Below are positions 32,626 to 39,841 of a stretch of 43,032 nucleotides of DNA, one piece after another. Origin of the DNA: Dehalococcoidia bacterium. GTDB lineage: Bacteria > Chloroflexota > Dehalococcoidia > DSTF01 > JACRBR01. The position numbers were made by a program, and so were the translations under genes. Location: positions 1 to 43,032 of the forward strand of contig JAJTXQ010000047.1 of NCBI GenBank assembly GCA_021462855.1. Direction: 5' to 3'. The notes under the pieces are model-generated. The model did no database searches, was not told where the DNA came from, and saw only the letters and a list, made by a program, of their open reading frames with translations. Numbering within the stretch: position 1 is the stretch's first letter; each line of letters begins with the position of its first letter.

Positions 32626-33224
32626 CGCCGCACGACGGACGCTCGCTCCGCCTCTTCATCGCCGCGGAGCTGCCCGATGCGACGCGCGCCGCGCTCGCCG
32701 CGGCGATCGACGCGCTGCGTCGCTTCGATCGCGAGCGCGTCGTGCGCTGGGTGCGCCCCGAAGGCATCCACGTGACGTTGAAGTTCCTCGGCAGCGTGCC
32801 GCCGGCGCGCGTCGACGAGATCCGCGATGCGCTTGCCCGCGCCGCCGATGGCGCCGCGCCGTTCTCGCTGCGACCGGAGGGCGTCGGGTCGTTCGGCGGC
32901 CGGCGCAACCTGCGCGTCGTCTGGGCCGGCGTAGGCGGCGATCGCGACGCGCTCGGGGCGCTCGAGGCGCGCGTCCAATCATCGATCGCCGCGCTCGGCT
33001 TTCCGCCGGAGCAGCGCCCGTTCAACCCGCACCTCACGCTCGGCCGTGTGCGCGATGACGCGCCGCAGGAGGCGCGCGGGGTCCTCCACGACGCGCTCGC
33101 GCGGTTCGATGCGCCGCCGTTCGCCCCGTTCGACGTGGCGCACGTGAGCCTCATGCGGTCGACGCTTGCGCCCGGCGGCGCCGTGTACGATGCCATCGCC
33201 ACGTTTCCGCTCGCTGCCGGATAA
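32622..33224 (+). CDS. thpR: RNA 2',3'-cyclic phosphodiesterase ThpR (LigT-like)
   Basis: A 200-aa 2H-phosphoesterase that opens 2',3'-cyclic phosphate RNA ends, also called 2'-5' RNA ligase. The two catalytic HxT motifs are HVTLKFLG and HLTLGRV. The N-terminal RLFIAAELPDATRAAL and the central FSLRPEGVGSFGGRRNLRVVWAGV are typical. The GTG start at 32622 overlaps the amidohydrolase stop as GTGA. The longer open frame upstream is only read-through of the amidohydrolase. Confidence 0.93.
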   Translation: MTPHDGRSLRLFIAAELPDATRAALAAAIDALRRFDRERVVRWVRPEGIHVTLKFLGSVPPARVDEIRDALARAADGAAPFSLRPEGVGSFGGRRNLRVVWAGVGGDRDALGALEARVQSSIAALGFPPEQRPFNPHLTLGRVRDDAPQEARGVLHDALARFDAPPFAPFDVAHVSLMRSTLAPGGAVYDAIATFPLAAG

Positions 33225-33244
33225 CCCGCGCCGCTCCGGGCGGC

Positions 33245-33276
33245 GCATCGATCCAGCACGCATCGATCGCTACGAT
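33245..33276 (+). promoter_or_regulatory. Putative promoter with GCATCGATC direct repeat
   Basis: GCATCGATC occurs at 33245-33253 and again at 33260-33268, a 15-bp period, just before a TACGAT -10 element at 33271-33276. An AGAGGAAG ribosome-binding site follows before the ATG at 33319. The repeats may be an operator. Confidence 0.35.
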
Positions 33277-33318
33277 CTCCGGTACGCAGGGGAAGCCTCG
33301 GAGCAGAGAGGAAGCCAG

Positions 33319-34338
33319 ATGACGGCGACGCGACGGACGCTATGCTTGCTGGTTGCGGTTGCGGCGCTGATGCCGGTGGCGGCATGCGGCGGGTCCGATG
33401 CGCGCGCGCCCGTGCCGGCGACGCCGCTCGATCGCCTCATCGCCGCGTACGGTGATGCGGATGTCGATCCGTCGCCCGGCGCATGGGCGGCGCTGGTCGC
33501 GGACCCGCAGCATGGCAGCCAACCCGTGGTGGTGCTCGAGTTCGTCCGCCTGCGCGACGGCGACGGCGCCCGGAGCGCCTACGACGCATGGCTCGCGGCG
33601 CTGGCGCCTTCGGTTGCCGCGGCGGGAGGCGAGATACTGAGCGTGAACGACACGCTCATGCCCGGCCTGGAGGCGCCCGCCGGCTACGACGGCGGCGTTT
33701 CGTGGATCGGCGCATTCCCCTCCATCGATGCATACGTTACGGCGATGCTCGACGAGCGCGCGACCGACGCCGCCGCGCGGCGCCGCGATGCGGTCGCCGA
33801 GGCGCAGGTGCTCGTCGGCCCGGACCTGCTGCCGGACCAGATCAAGCAGCTTCCTCCGCAGGGGCCGGCGTCGGACTACCCCAGCGATCACGTGACGGGG
33901 CGCACCGCCGACGCCATCGTGGCCGACCTGCTGGCTATCTACCCGTCAGGCGGCGCTGATCCGACCGAGGCGACGCTCCGGGCGATGATCGGCTACGACG
34001 GCTTCGCCCGCCAGCGCGTCCACTTCATCAACCTCTACCGGTTCAACGAAGCGCCGGAGGGTGGGCGCGGCGCGCTCGGCGAGTACAACGCCGCGGCGTT
34101 CCCGACCGTGCTGGCGCACGGTGGCCGGCCGAAGGCGCTTGTCGACGTGACGCATCATCTCGCCGGGCCGGTGCAATGGGACCGGTTCATTTTCGTCGCC
34201 TGGCCGAGCCTCGCCGTCTTCACGGACGTAAGGCTCGACCCGAAGTACGTAGAGGCACAGAAGGACCGCGTGGCTTCTGGCGCGGAGTACGGCAACCTCA
34301 TCACCATTGCCCGCGCGGATGAAGGAGCAGGCCAATGA
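33319..34338 (+). CDS. Lipoprotein with two DUF1330-like domains
   Basis: A 339-aa lipoprotein with signal MTATRRTLCLLVAVAALMPV and lipobox VAAC. The rest holds two ferredoxin-like alpha+beta-barrel domains of DUF1330/EthD type. The first (about 68-170) has VVVLEFVRLRDGDGARSAYDAWLAAL...GGEILSVND and SIDAYVTAMLD. The second (about 233-334) has VHFINLYRFNEAPEG, EYNAAAFPTVLAHGGRPKALVDV and WDRFIFVAWPSLAVFTDVRLDPKYVEAQ. DUF1330 proteins are usually small, cytoplasmic and single-domain, so a duplicated exported form is unusual. It has an AGAGGAAG site and ends in an ATGA overlap with an SDR gene. Confidence 0.8.
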   Translation: MTATRRTLCLLVAVAALMPVAACGGSDARAPVPATPLDRLIAAYGDADVDPSPGAWAALVADPQHGSQPVVVLEFVRLRDGDGARSAYDAWLAALAPSVAAAGGEILSVNDTLMPGLEAPAGYDGGVSWIGAFPSIDAYVTAMLDERATDAAARRRDAVAEAQVLVGPDLLPDQIKQLPPQGPASDYPSDHVTGRTADAIVADLLAIYPSGGADPTEATLRAMIGYDGFARQRVHFINLYRFNEAPEGGRGALGEYNAAAFPTVLAHGGRPKALVDVTHHLAGPVQWDRFIFVAWPSLAVFTDVRLDPKYVEAQKDRVASGAEYGNLITIARADEGAGQ

Positions 34339-35078
34339 CCACGCAACGGAGGGTGGCCGTCGTCACGGGCGCGAGCAGCGGCATCGGCGCGGCGACGGCG
34401 GCGCGGCTCGCCGCCGAGGGGTTCGACGTGATCGCCGGGGCGCGACGCATCGATCGCCTGCGAGACGTGGTCGCACCGTTCGGCGGCCGCGCCGTCGCGC
34501 TCGATGTGCGCGATCGCGCCAGCGTCGAGGCGTTCGCTGCGCAGGTGGAGCGCTGCGACGTGCTCGTGAACAACGCCGGCGGCGCGTACGGACTGGAGCC
34601 CGTCGCGGGGGCCGACGATGAGCACTGGCGCACGATGTGGGAGACGAACGTGCTCGGGCTGATGTTCGTGACGCGCGCGCTGCTGCCCCTGCTCGAGGGA
34701 TCGGGTGGCGGGCACATCGTGAACATTGGTTCGATCGCGGCGTTCGAGGCCTACGCCGGCGGAGCGGGGTACACGTCGGTGAAGCACGGCGTGCGCGCGA
34801 TCACGAGGACGCTTCGGCTGGAGCTGCTCGGCAAGCGCATCCGCGTGACGGAGATCGATCCGGGCCTGGTCGAGACCGAGTTCAGCGTCGTGCGGCTCGG
34901 CAGCGAGGAGCGCGCCGCGAAGGTGTACGAGGGGATGACGCCGCTGACGGGCGGCGACATCGCCGATTGCGTGGCGTGGGCGGTGACGCGGCCGTGGCAC
35001 GTGAACATCGATGAGATGGTGGTGCGCCCCGTCGCCCAGGCGACCGCCCGCGATGTCGCACGAGGCGCCGGGCTGTAG
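34335..35078 (+). CDS. Short-chain dehydrogenase/reductase (YdfG-like)
   Basis: A 247-aa classical SDR. It carries the cofactor motif TGASSGIG, the basic residues after beta-2 (GARRIDRL) favouring NADP, NNAGGAYG, the catalytic Ser in NIGSIAAFEAY and the pair YTSVKHG. The C-terminal part (VTEIDPGLVETEFS...DIADCVAWAVTRPWHVNIDEMVVRPVAQ) matches the YdfG/serine-3-dehydrogenase-like group. It overlaps the DUF1330-like lipoprotein by 4 bp, so the two are co-translated, perhaps acting on related metabolites on either side of the membrane. The substrate is unknown. Confidence 0.92.
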   Translation: MTTQRRVAVVTGASSGIGAATAARLAAEGFDVIAGARRIDRLRDVVAPFGGRAVALDVRDRASVEAFAAQVERCDVLVNNAGGAYGLEPVAGADDEHWRTMWETNVLGLMFVTRALLPLLEGSGGGHIVNIGSIAAFEAYAGGAGYTSVKHGVRAITRTLRLELLGKRIRVTEIDPGLVETEFSVVRLGSEERAAKVYEGMTPLTGGDIADCVAWAVTRPWHVNIDEMVVRPVAQATARDVARGAGL

Positions 35079-35146
35079 CGCGGCCGCTTGTCCCCCGCCT
35101 CCCGCGGTGGCACGATACGCGCGGCGGGCGAGCGAGGGAGAACCGC

Positions 35147-35680
35147 ATGACCACGGGCACAGACACCAACGCCGCGCCGGCGCCGCGCCTGCCGTTCCCG
35201 CTCCAGGCCGATGAGCGCGTGCTCGCGCTCGTGCGCCGCCACTGGATCCACCTTTGGCCGCGGATCACCTTCTACGCGATCATCGCGGTTGTCCCGCTGG
35301 CGCTCGTGGGGTGGTTCTTCCGCGACACCGGCATCGCCTGGATCGTCGCGCTGGTGTGGGCGGCGTTCTGGGCGGTGCGCGCGCTGCTGGCGTGGTACCA
35401 GTTTCATCACGACATCTGGGTCGTGACCAACCAGCGCATCGTCGACTCGATCCGCACGACGCCGTTCAGCCTGAAAATCTCGACGGCCGACCTCGTGAAC
35501 ATCCAGGACATGTCGATCGATCGCTCGGGCATCGTCCGGACGGTGCTCGACTTCGGCGACATCATCTGCCAGACGGCGGCCGATAACCAGCAGTTCCGGC
35601 TGAGCGGCATCGCCGACCCGCGGGCGATCCAGGCGCTGGTCGACCGCGAGCGCGACCGCGAGCGCACGCGCGGGCGGTAG
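35147..35680 (+). CDS. PH-domain (bPH2/YdbS-like) membrane protein
   Basis: A 177-aa integral membrane protein. After a polar N-terminus (ERVLALVRRHWIHLWPR) there are two membrane helices (about 38-55 and 61-85). A bacterial PH-like domain follows: WVVTNQRIVDSIRTTPFSLKISTADLVNIQDMSIDRSGI...VLDFGDIICQTAADNQQFRLSGIADPRAIQALVDRERDRER. The motif VTNQR(I)...I.....VQ is typical of bPH2. Its function is unknown; related proteins may organise membrane complexes. The start has GAGGGAGA upstream. It is followed by a convergent glycosyltransferase. Confidence 0.87.
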   Translation: MTTGTDTNAAPAPRLPFPLQADERVLALVRRHWIHLWPRITFYAIIAVVPLALVGWFFRDTGIAWIVALVWAAFWAVRALLAWYQFHHDIWVVTNQRIVDSIRTTPFSLKISTADLVNIQDMSIDRSGIVRTVLDFGDIICQTAADNQQFRLSGIADPRAIQALVDRERDRERTRGR

Positions 35681-35736
35681 CCGGCGCTATCGCTGGCGCA
35701 CGGCGGCGAAGCGCGTGATCCGCGGCGGTGTCGCCG

Positions 35737-36474
35737 TCACGCTTCGCGCTTGTGGATGAACCGCAGCCGCACGAGGTCGCGCGCGATCTGCCAGGCTTGC
35801 GACGGCCGCACCCGCAGCCGTGACCCTTCGACGTGTTGCCAGCGCACGGGCACCGACTCGATGCGGTACCCCAGCTGCCGCGCGACGTACAGCACCTCCG
35901 CGTCGAAGATCCAGCCGGCGAGTCGCTGCCGCGCGAAGATGCGCTGCGCCGCGTCGCGCGTGAACCCCTTCATCGGGCACTGCGTGTCGCCGATGTCCGG
36001 CAGCACGCGCATGGTCATGCGCATCATCGTGAACGCGCGGCCAACGATGCGGCGCTGCGCGGGCTGACTCGCCCGCATGTCGGACCCGTCGTGCTGGATG
36101 CGCGTGCCGATGACGACCGGCGCGCCCGCCTCCAGCCGTTCGAGGAGGCGCAGCGATTCCTCGGGAGGCGTCGCCAGGTCGGCGTCCATGAAGAACACGC
36201 AGTCGCCCGCCGCGGCGAGGCAGCCGGTGCGGATCGCCGCGCCCTTGCCCTGGTTGCGCTCGTGGCGCAGCAGCCGCAGTTCCACGTTCGCCGGCAGCGC
36301 CGCCATCCGCCCTTCGACGATCTGCGGCGTGGCGTCGCTGCTGCCGTCGTCGGCGACCACGATCTCGCTCGCGAACGGCTGCGCGCCGAGGAACGCGATC
36401 ACGCGGTCGAGGCTGGCGGGCAGGCGGTCCTCCTCGTTGTACGCCGGCATGACGAAGGACACCCGCGGCGCCAT
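35737..36474 (-). CDS. Family 2 glycosyltransferase (dolichyl/polyprenyl-phosphate sugar synthase-like)
   Basis: A 245-aa GT-A glycosyltransferase close to dolichyl-phosphate glucosyl- and mannosyltransferases. Motifs: VSFVMPAYNEEDRLPASL, VVADDGSSDATPQIV, RHERNQGKGAAIRTGC and the DxD metal site FMDADLATPPEE (Asp97, Asp99). DTQCPMKGFTRDAAQRIF and VLYVARQLGYRIESVPVRWQHVEGSRLR follow. No membrane segment is seen, so it is peripheral. It would transfer a sugar from a nucleotide donor to a lipid phosphate for surface glycan synthesis. A GAGGAG lies nine bases before the ATG. It follows a membrane-protein gene on the same strand with 34 bp between. Confidence 0.91.
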   Translation of the reverse strand: MAPRVSFVMPAYNEEDRLPASLDRVIAFLGAQPFASEIVVADDGSSDATPQIVEGRMAALPANVELRLLRHERNQGKGAAIRTGCLAAAGDCVFFMDADLATPPEESLRLLERLEAGAPVVIGTRIQHDGSDMRASQPAQRRIVGRAFTMMRMTMRVLPDIGDTQCPMKGFTRDAAQRIFARQRLAGWIFDAEVLYVARQLGYRIESVPVRWQHVEGSRLRVRPSQAWQIARDLVRLRFIHKREA

Positions 36475-36508
36475 CAGCGTTCGCTCCTCGTGGCCGGAGT
36501 GGCGAGCA

Positions 36509-37162
36509 TCACGGCGCGTCCACGTCCGCTTCCTCCGCCGCGTCGCCGTCCTCGCGGTAGCGGCGCACGACCTCGGGCGCGACGAGCGGCTTGCCGGTCA
36601 TCGTCGCGATCGCCTGCGCGAGCTCGCGCACGTCGGCCAGCCCCTCGCGCAGCAGCGCGCGCGGCACGACGGTGTCGCCCACGCTCAGCCGCTTGCCGCT
36701 TTCCTTCACGAGCACCACCTCGAGCTGCGCCACGTCCTCGAGTTCGCCGCGGCGCCGTTCCCGCAGCCGGTCCTCGATGCGGATGTGGTCGATCTTCCAG
36801 AACGGCACGAGCTCAGTCGTGCCCACGCCCATGCCCAGGAATCCTTGCTGCCACAGCCCCGACTGCTTGTGCCGGTCAAACACCACGTTGGCTCCCCCCA
36901 CCGCGTACACGAACCCGATGCCCGCGAGCGGCATGCTGATCACCGAGACGAGCAGCAGCAGCACGACGACCGCGAACGGCAGCGCATCGAGCCAGAGGAG
37001 TATCGACACGAAGCAGGCGATGCCCAAGAGCAGCCCGAACAACGGGAAGAGCGCGGCGGCAAGCGCCGGGCGCACGTTCACGCGGTCCGGCTCAATGAAC
37101 GCGACGCGGCGGTTCAGGTAGATGATCCGCCTCGCCGGCTTCGGCGGGGGTGCTGCAGCCAT
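36509..37162 (-). CDS. Membrane protein of unknown function with two TM helices
   Basis: A 217-aa protein. After KPARRIIYLNRRVAFIEPDRVNVRP there are two close membrane helices (about 31-78: LAAALFPLFGLLLGIACFVSILL and FAVVVLLLLVSVISMPLAGIGFVY). A soluble region then holds GGANVVFDRHKQSGLWQQGFLGMGVGTTELVPFWKIDHI, a helical segment with LREGLADVRELAQAIATMTGKP and an acidic tail. The soluble part is reminiscent of PH-like or regulatory domains of small bacterial membrane proteins, but no family is assigned. The start at 37162 has TATACT seven bases upstream and no ribosome-binding site; 37207 is the outer limit of the frame. Confidence 0.75.
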   Translation of the reverse strand: MAAAPPPKPARRIIYLNRRVAFIEPDRVNVRPALAAALFPLFGLLLGIACFVSILLWLDALPFAVVVLLLLVSVISMPLAGIGFVYAVGGANVVFDRHKQSGLWQQGFLGMGVGTTELVPFWKIDHIRIEDRLRERRRGELEDVAQLEVVLVKESGKRLSVGDTVVPRALLREGLADVRELAQAIATMTGKPLVAPEVVRRYREDGDAAEEADVDAP

Positions 37163-37169
37163 CGCGCGA

Positions 37170-37175
37170 AGTATA
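37170..37175 (-). promoter_or_regulatory. -10 element of the two-TM membrane-protein gene
   Basis: TATACT on the - strand ends seven bases before the ATG at 37162 with no Shine-Dalgarno. GGCACC occupies the -35 position with a 17-bp spacer. Confidence 0.5.
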
Positions 37176-37246
37176 TGTGCGGGGGCGGCGCAGGTGCCCG
37201 CACCCACGCGGGCGGCGGTGCGTGCCCCGTCCGGTGACCCCTTGCG

Positions 37247-37663
37247 TCACTCGCCGAGGATGGCGACGTCGACCTCGCGCGTGCGCGGCTCATACAGCTC
37301 GACGAGGTACACGTGCTGCCACGTGCCGACATCGACGCGCCCCGCTCGCACGGGCACCCACGTCGACTCGCCGAACAGCATCGCCGTCGCCAGGTGGGCG
37401 ACCGCGTTCTCCGGCCCTTCCTCGATGTGGCGGTAGCGCGTCGATGTGGGGAACGTCGCGTAGACCGCGTCGCGCATGTCCTCGTGCAGCCGCGGGTCGG
37501 GCTCGTTGCACGTGATCGCCGCCGTCGTGTGCCGCGACCGCACGAGCGCGATGCCCTCGCGAACGCCGGAGCGTGCCACCGCCTCGCCGATCGCCTGCGT
37601 GATCTCGACGAACTCGCCGATGCCGCTTGTGCGCACGCGCAGCCGTTCGAGCTTCACTTGCAT
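37247..37663 (-). CDS. YjbQ/UPF0047 family protein
   Basis: A 138-aa YjbQ-family protein, often annotated as secondary thiamine-phosphate synthase because E. coli YjbQ can complement thiE weakly. Typical features are the full-length single domain and the conserved block ALVRSRHTTAAITCNEPDPRLHEDM, RHIEEGPENAVAHLATAMLFGESTWVPVRAGRVDVGTWQHVYLVELYEPR with the conserved His and Trp, and a short C-terminus. The real role is uncertain. TATACT ends six bases before the ATG and there is no ribosome-binding site. Confidence 0.92.
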   Translation of the reverse strand: MQVKLERLRVRTSGIGEFVEITQAIGEAVARSGVREGIALVRSRHTTAAITCNEPDPRLHEDMRDAVYATFPTSTRYRHIEEGPENAVAHLATAMLFGESTWVPVRAGRVDVGTWQHVYLVELYEPRTREVDVAILGE

Positions 37664-37669
37664 GGCAGG

Positions 37670-37675
37670 AGTATA
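37670..37675 (-). promoter_or_regulatory. -10 element of the yjbQ-like gene
   Basis: TATACT on the - strand ends six bases before the ATG at 37663, in the 20-bp gap after the lysS stop. No Shine-Dalgarno is present, so the mRNA is probably leaderless. Confidence 0.55.
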
Positions 37676-37683
37676 GGCGCGCG

Positions 37684-39165
37684 CTACTCGCGCCGGCGGA
37701 GTTGCGGAAAGAGGATCACCTCGCGGATCGTCGTCTGCCCCGTCAGGATCATGACGATGCGGTCGATCCCCATGCCGAAGCCGCCGGTCGGCGGCATGCC
37801 GTGCTCGATCGCCAGCAGGAAGTCCTCGTCGAGCATCTCCACGTCCTCCAGCCCGGCGGCCTGCATGCGCGCCTGCTGCTCGAAGCGCTCGCGCTGGTCG
37901 ACGGGGTCGTTGAGCTCGCTGTACGCGTTGCCCACCTCGAACCCGGCGATGAACGGCTCGAAGCGTTCGACGAGGCCCGGCGCATCGGGCTTGCTCTTGG
38001 CGAGCGGCGAAATCTCCTTCGGGTAGTCGAGCAGGAACGTCGGCTGGATCAGGTGCGGCTCGACGTAGTGCGACACCGCCTCATCGAGCAGCTTGCCCCA
38101 CGACCAGCCCGGGTCGACCTCGAGCTTGCGCCGCTGGATCTCTTCGAGCAGCTTCTCGCGCGTGCGGTACTCCTCGAAGTCGATGCCGGCGTGCTCGATC
38201 AGCGCCTCGCGCATGGTGATACGGCGCCACGGCGGCGACAGGTCGATCTCGTGCTCGCCGTAGCGCACCACGGTCCTGCCGAGCACCTCCTGCGCCACGT
38301 TCGCGACGATGCTCTCGTAGCGGCGGGCGATGTCGTGGTAGTCGGCATACGCCTCGTACGCCTCCATCATCGTGAATTCGGGGTTGTGTTTCTTCGACAC
38401 GCCCTCGTTCCGGAAGATGCGTCCGATCTCGTACACGCGGTCGTAGCCGCCGACGATCAGCCGCTTGAGGTGCAGTTCGAGCGAGATGCGCAGGTAGAAC
38501 TCCTGGTCGAGCGCGCGGTGGTGCGTGATGAACGGCGTCGCGGCGGCGCCGCCGGCCTCCGGCTGTAGCACCGGCGTCTCCACCTCGATGTACCCGTGCC
38601 CGTCCATGTACCGCCGGATCGCCGCGATCACCTCGGCGCGCGTGCGGAAGATGTCGCGGACCTCTGCGTTGCCGAGCAGGTCGAGGTAGCGCTGGCGGTA
38701 GCGCGTCTCCGTGTCTTCGAGCCCATGCCACTTCTCGGGCGGCGGGCGCAGCGCCTTCGCGATGAGCGCGACCGCGCGCACGTCGACCGTGACCTCGCCG
38801 GTGCGCGTGCGCATGAGCGGGCCTTCGGCCGCCGCGAAGTCGCCCAGGTCGAAGTCGGCGAGCGCGGCCCACGCGTCCGCGCCGACCGTGTCGCGCTTGA
38901 TGTAGCACTGGATGCGGCCATCGCCGTCGCGCAGGTCAAGGAACGCCGCCTTGCCCATATCGCGCATGGCGGTGACCCGCCCGGTGACGGCGACCGCCGG
39001 CGCCTCGCCCGGCGCGCCGTCCTGCTCCCATGCCTCGAACGCGGCGGCGGCGGCGGCGCTGCTGTGGGTGCGCCGGACGCGCGGCGGATAGGGGTCGGCG
39101 CCGCTCGCACGGATGCGCGCGAGCTTCTCGCGCCGCTGCTGGATCAGCTCATCTTCGCCCGGCAT
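37684..39165 (-). CDS. lysS: Lysyl-tRNA synthetase, class II
   Basis: LysS charges tRNA-Lys in the cytoplasm. The 493-aa length is normal. The N-terminal OB-fold anticodon domain includes VAVTGRVTAMRDMGKAAFLDLRDGDGRIQCYIKRD. The class II core shows RYRQRYLDLL, motif 1 (YIEVETPVLQPEAGGAAATPFITHH), RISLELHLKRLIVGGYDRVYEIGRIFRNEGV (motif 2), HNPEFTMMEAYEAYADY, and motif 3 GMPPTGGFGMGIDRIVMILTGQ. It looks complete and functional. The start at 39165 has TACAGT six bases upstream and no ribosome-binding site. Confidence 0.97.
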   Translation of the reverse strand: MPGEDELIQQRREKLARIRASGADPYPPRVRRTHSSAAAAAAFEAWEQDGAPGEAPAVAVTGRVTAMRDMGKAAFLDLRDGDGRIQCYIKRDTVGADAWAALADFDLGDFAAAEGPLMRTRTGEVTVDVRAVALIAKALRPPPEKWHGLEDTETRYRQRYLDLLGNAEVRDIFRTRAEVIAAIRRYMDGHGYIEVETPVLQPEAGGAAATPFITHHRALDQEFYLRISLELHLKRLIVGGYDRVYEIGRIFRNEGVSKKHNPEFTMMEAYEAYADYHDIARRYESIVANVAQEVLGRTVVRYGEHEIDLSPPWRRITMREALIEHAGIDFEEYRTREKLLEEIQRRKLEVDPGWSWGKLLDEAVSHYVEPHLIQPTFLLDYPKEISPLAKSKPDAPGLVERFEPFIAGFEVGNAYSELNDPVDQRERFEQQARMQAAGLEDVEMLDEDFLLAIEHGMPPTGGFGMGIDRIVMILTGQTTIREVILFPQLRRRE

Positions 39166-39171
39166 GGCCGT

Positions 39172-39177
39172 ACTGTA
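39172..39177 (-). promoter_or_regulatory. -10 element of lysS
   Basis: TACAGT on the - strand ends six bases before the lysS ATG, with no Shine-Dalgarno sequence. A leaderless mRNA is expected for this housekeeping gene. Confidence 0.5.
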
Positions 39178-39214
39178 TCGCCTCGCGCGCGCTCGGCGGA
39201 GGCGCGCCAGCCGG

Positions 39215-39601
39215 CTACGCGCCGCCGGCGATCGCCATCGTCAGCAGCAGTACCGTGTCCCGCGAGGCGCGCAGGTCGTGCTGCACGCCCGGCGCGAGCG
39301 ACACGAGCGTGCCGGCGGCGAGCACGACTTCCCGGTCGCCGGCCGTGAGCCGGGCGCGGCCGCTGAGCGCGTGCACCGTCAGTTCGCCCTCGACGAGGTG
39401 CTTCTGCAGTTCACCGCCTGCCTTCAGGGCGCTGAGCGTCACGCGCAGGTCGCCCTGTTTCACGAGCGTCTTCGCCGCGCGGCGCGCCGCCGAGGATGCC
39501 GCCTTTTCGAGCAGCGCCGCCGACTCGCGCTTCAGGTCGAGCGCGAGCACCGTCCCGGCGATCGTGTGCGTCTGAAGATACGTGTGCTTCTGTGCGGGCA
39601 T
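39215..39601 (-). CDS. Cupin-domain protein
   Basis: A 128-aa small protein. The C-terminal half is a cupin beta barrel: LKAGGELQKHLVEGELTVHALSGRARLTAGDREVVLAAGTLVSLAPGVQHDLRA, with His68 and His108 as likely metal ligands. The N-terminal part is helical (LDLKRESAALLEKAASSAARRAAKTLVKQG). Such proteins may act as stress- or redox-associated binding proteins; the ligand is unknown. The start at 39601 has a strong AAGGAGAG. The very long open frame continuing to 42064 is antisense to the AOR gene and is not real. It is divergent from the AOR gene. Confidence 0.85.
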   Translation of the reverse strand: MPAQKHTYLQTHTIAGTVLALDLKRESAALLEKAASSAARRAAKTLVKQGDLRVTLSALKAGGELQKHLVEGELTVHALSGRARLTAGDREVVLAAGTLVSLAPGVQHDLRASRDTVLLLTMAIAGGA

Positions 39602-39732
39602 GTCGCTCTCCTTGCTATCGGTGCGCATCCAGCATCGCCCATGCATGTGATCGTGGCAAACGGACGGCCTGCCCGAACCGGGGCGAATCGCGCTCAGGCA
39701 CGGGTATGGCGCATTAGCGAAGAGTATTGTTC

Positions 39733-39738
39733 TATAAT
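39733..39738 (+). promoter_or_regulatory. Perfect -10 box of the AOR gene
   Basis: TATAAT is a perfect -10 hexamer in a local A+T-rich patch. No -35 hexamer is seen at 16-18 bp, so an activator may be needed. The start site should lie near 39745, giving a leader of about 97 nt. Confidence 0.6.
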
Positions 39739-39746
39739 CGGTGGCT

Positions 39747-39841
39747 GCCGCAGGTTTCTGCCCGCGGCTTCCCCATCCCGCGGATGCGGGGCAACGCGTG
39801 CGGCGTCGGCCGCGCGCGGTTACAGACAGTAAGGAGCCCCC
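39747..39841 (+). ncRNA. Structured 5' leader of the AOR gene (candidate cis-regulatory RNA)
   Basis: The leader can fold into three consecutive hairpins: GCCGC/GCGGC (39747-39768), CCCCATCC/GGAT-gc-GGGG (39771-39791) and GCGTGCGGC/GCCGCGCGC with one G-U pair (39796-39817). The sequence TAAGGAG and the ATG follow. A tungsten or molybdenum cofactor-sensing RNA would be logical before an AOR gene, but I did not find the known Moco/Tuco motif sequence. Confidence 0.35.
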
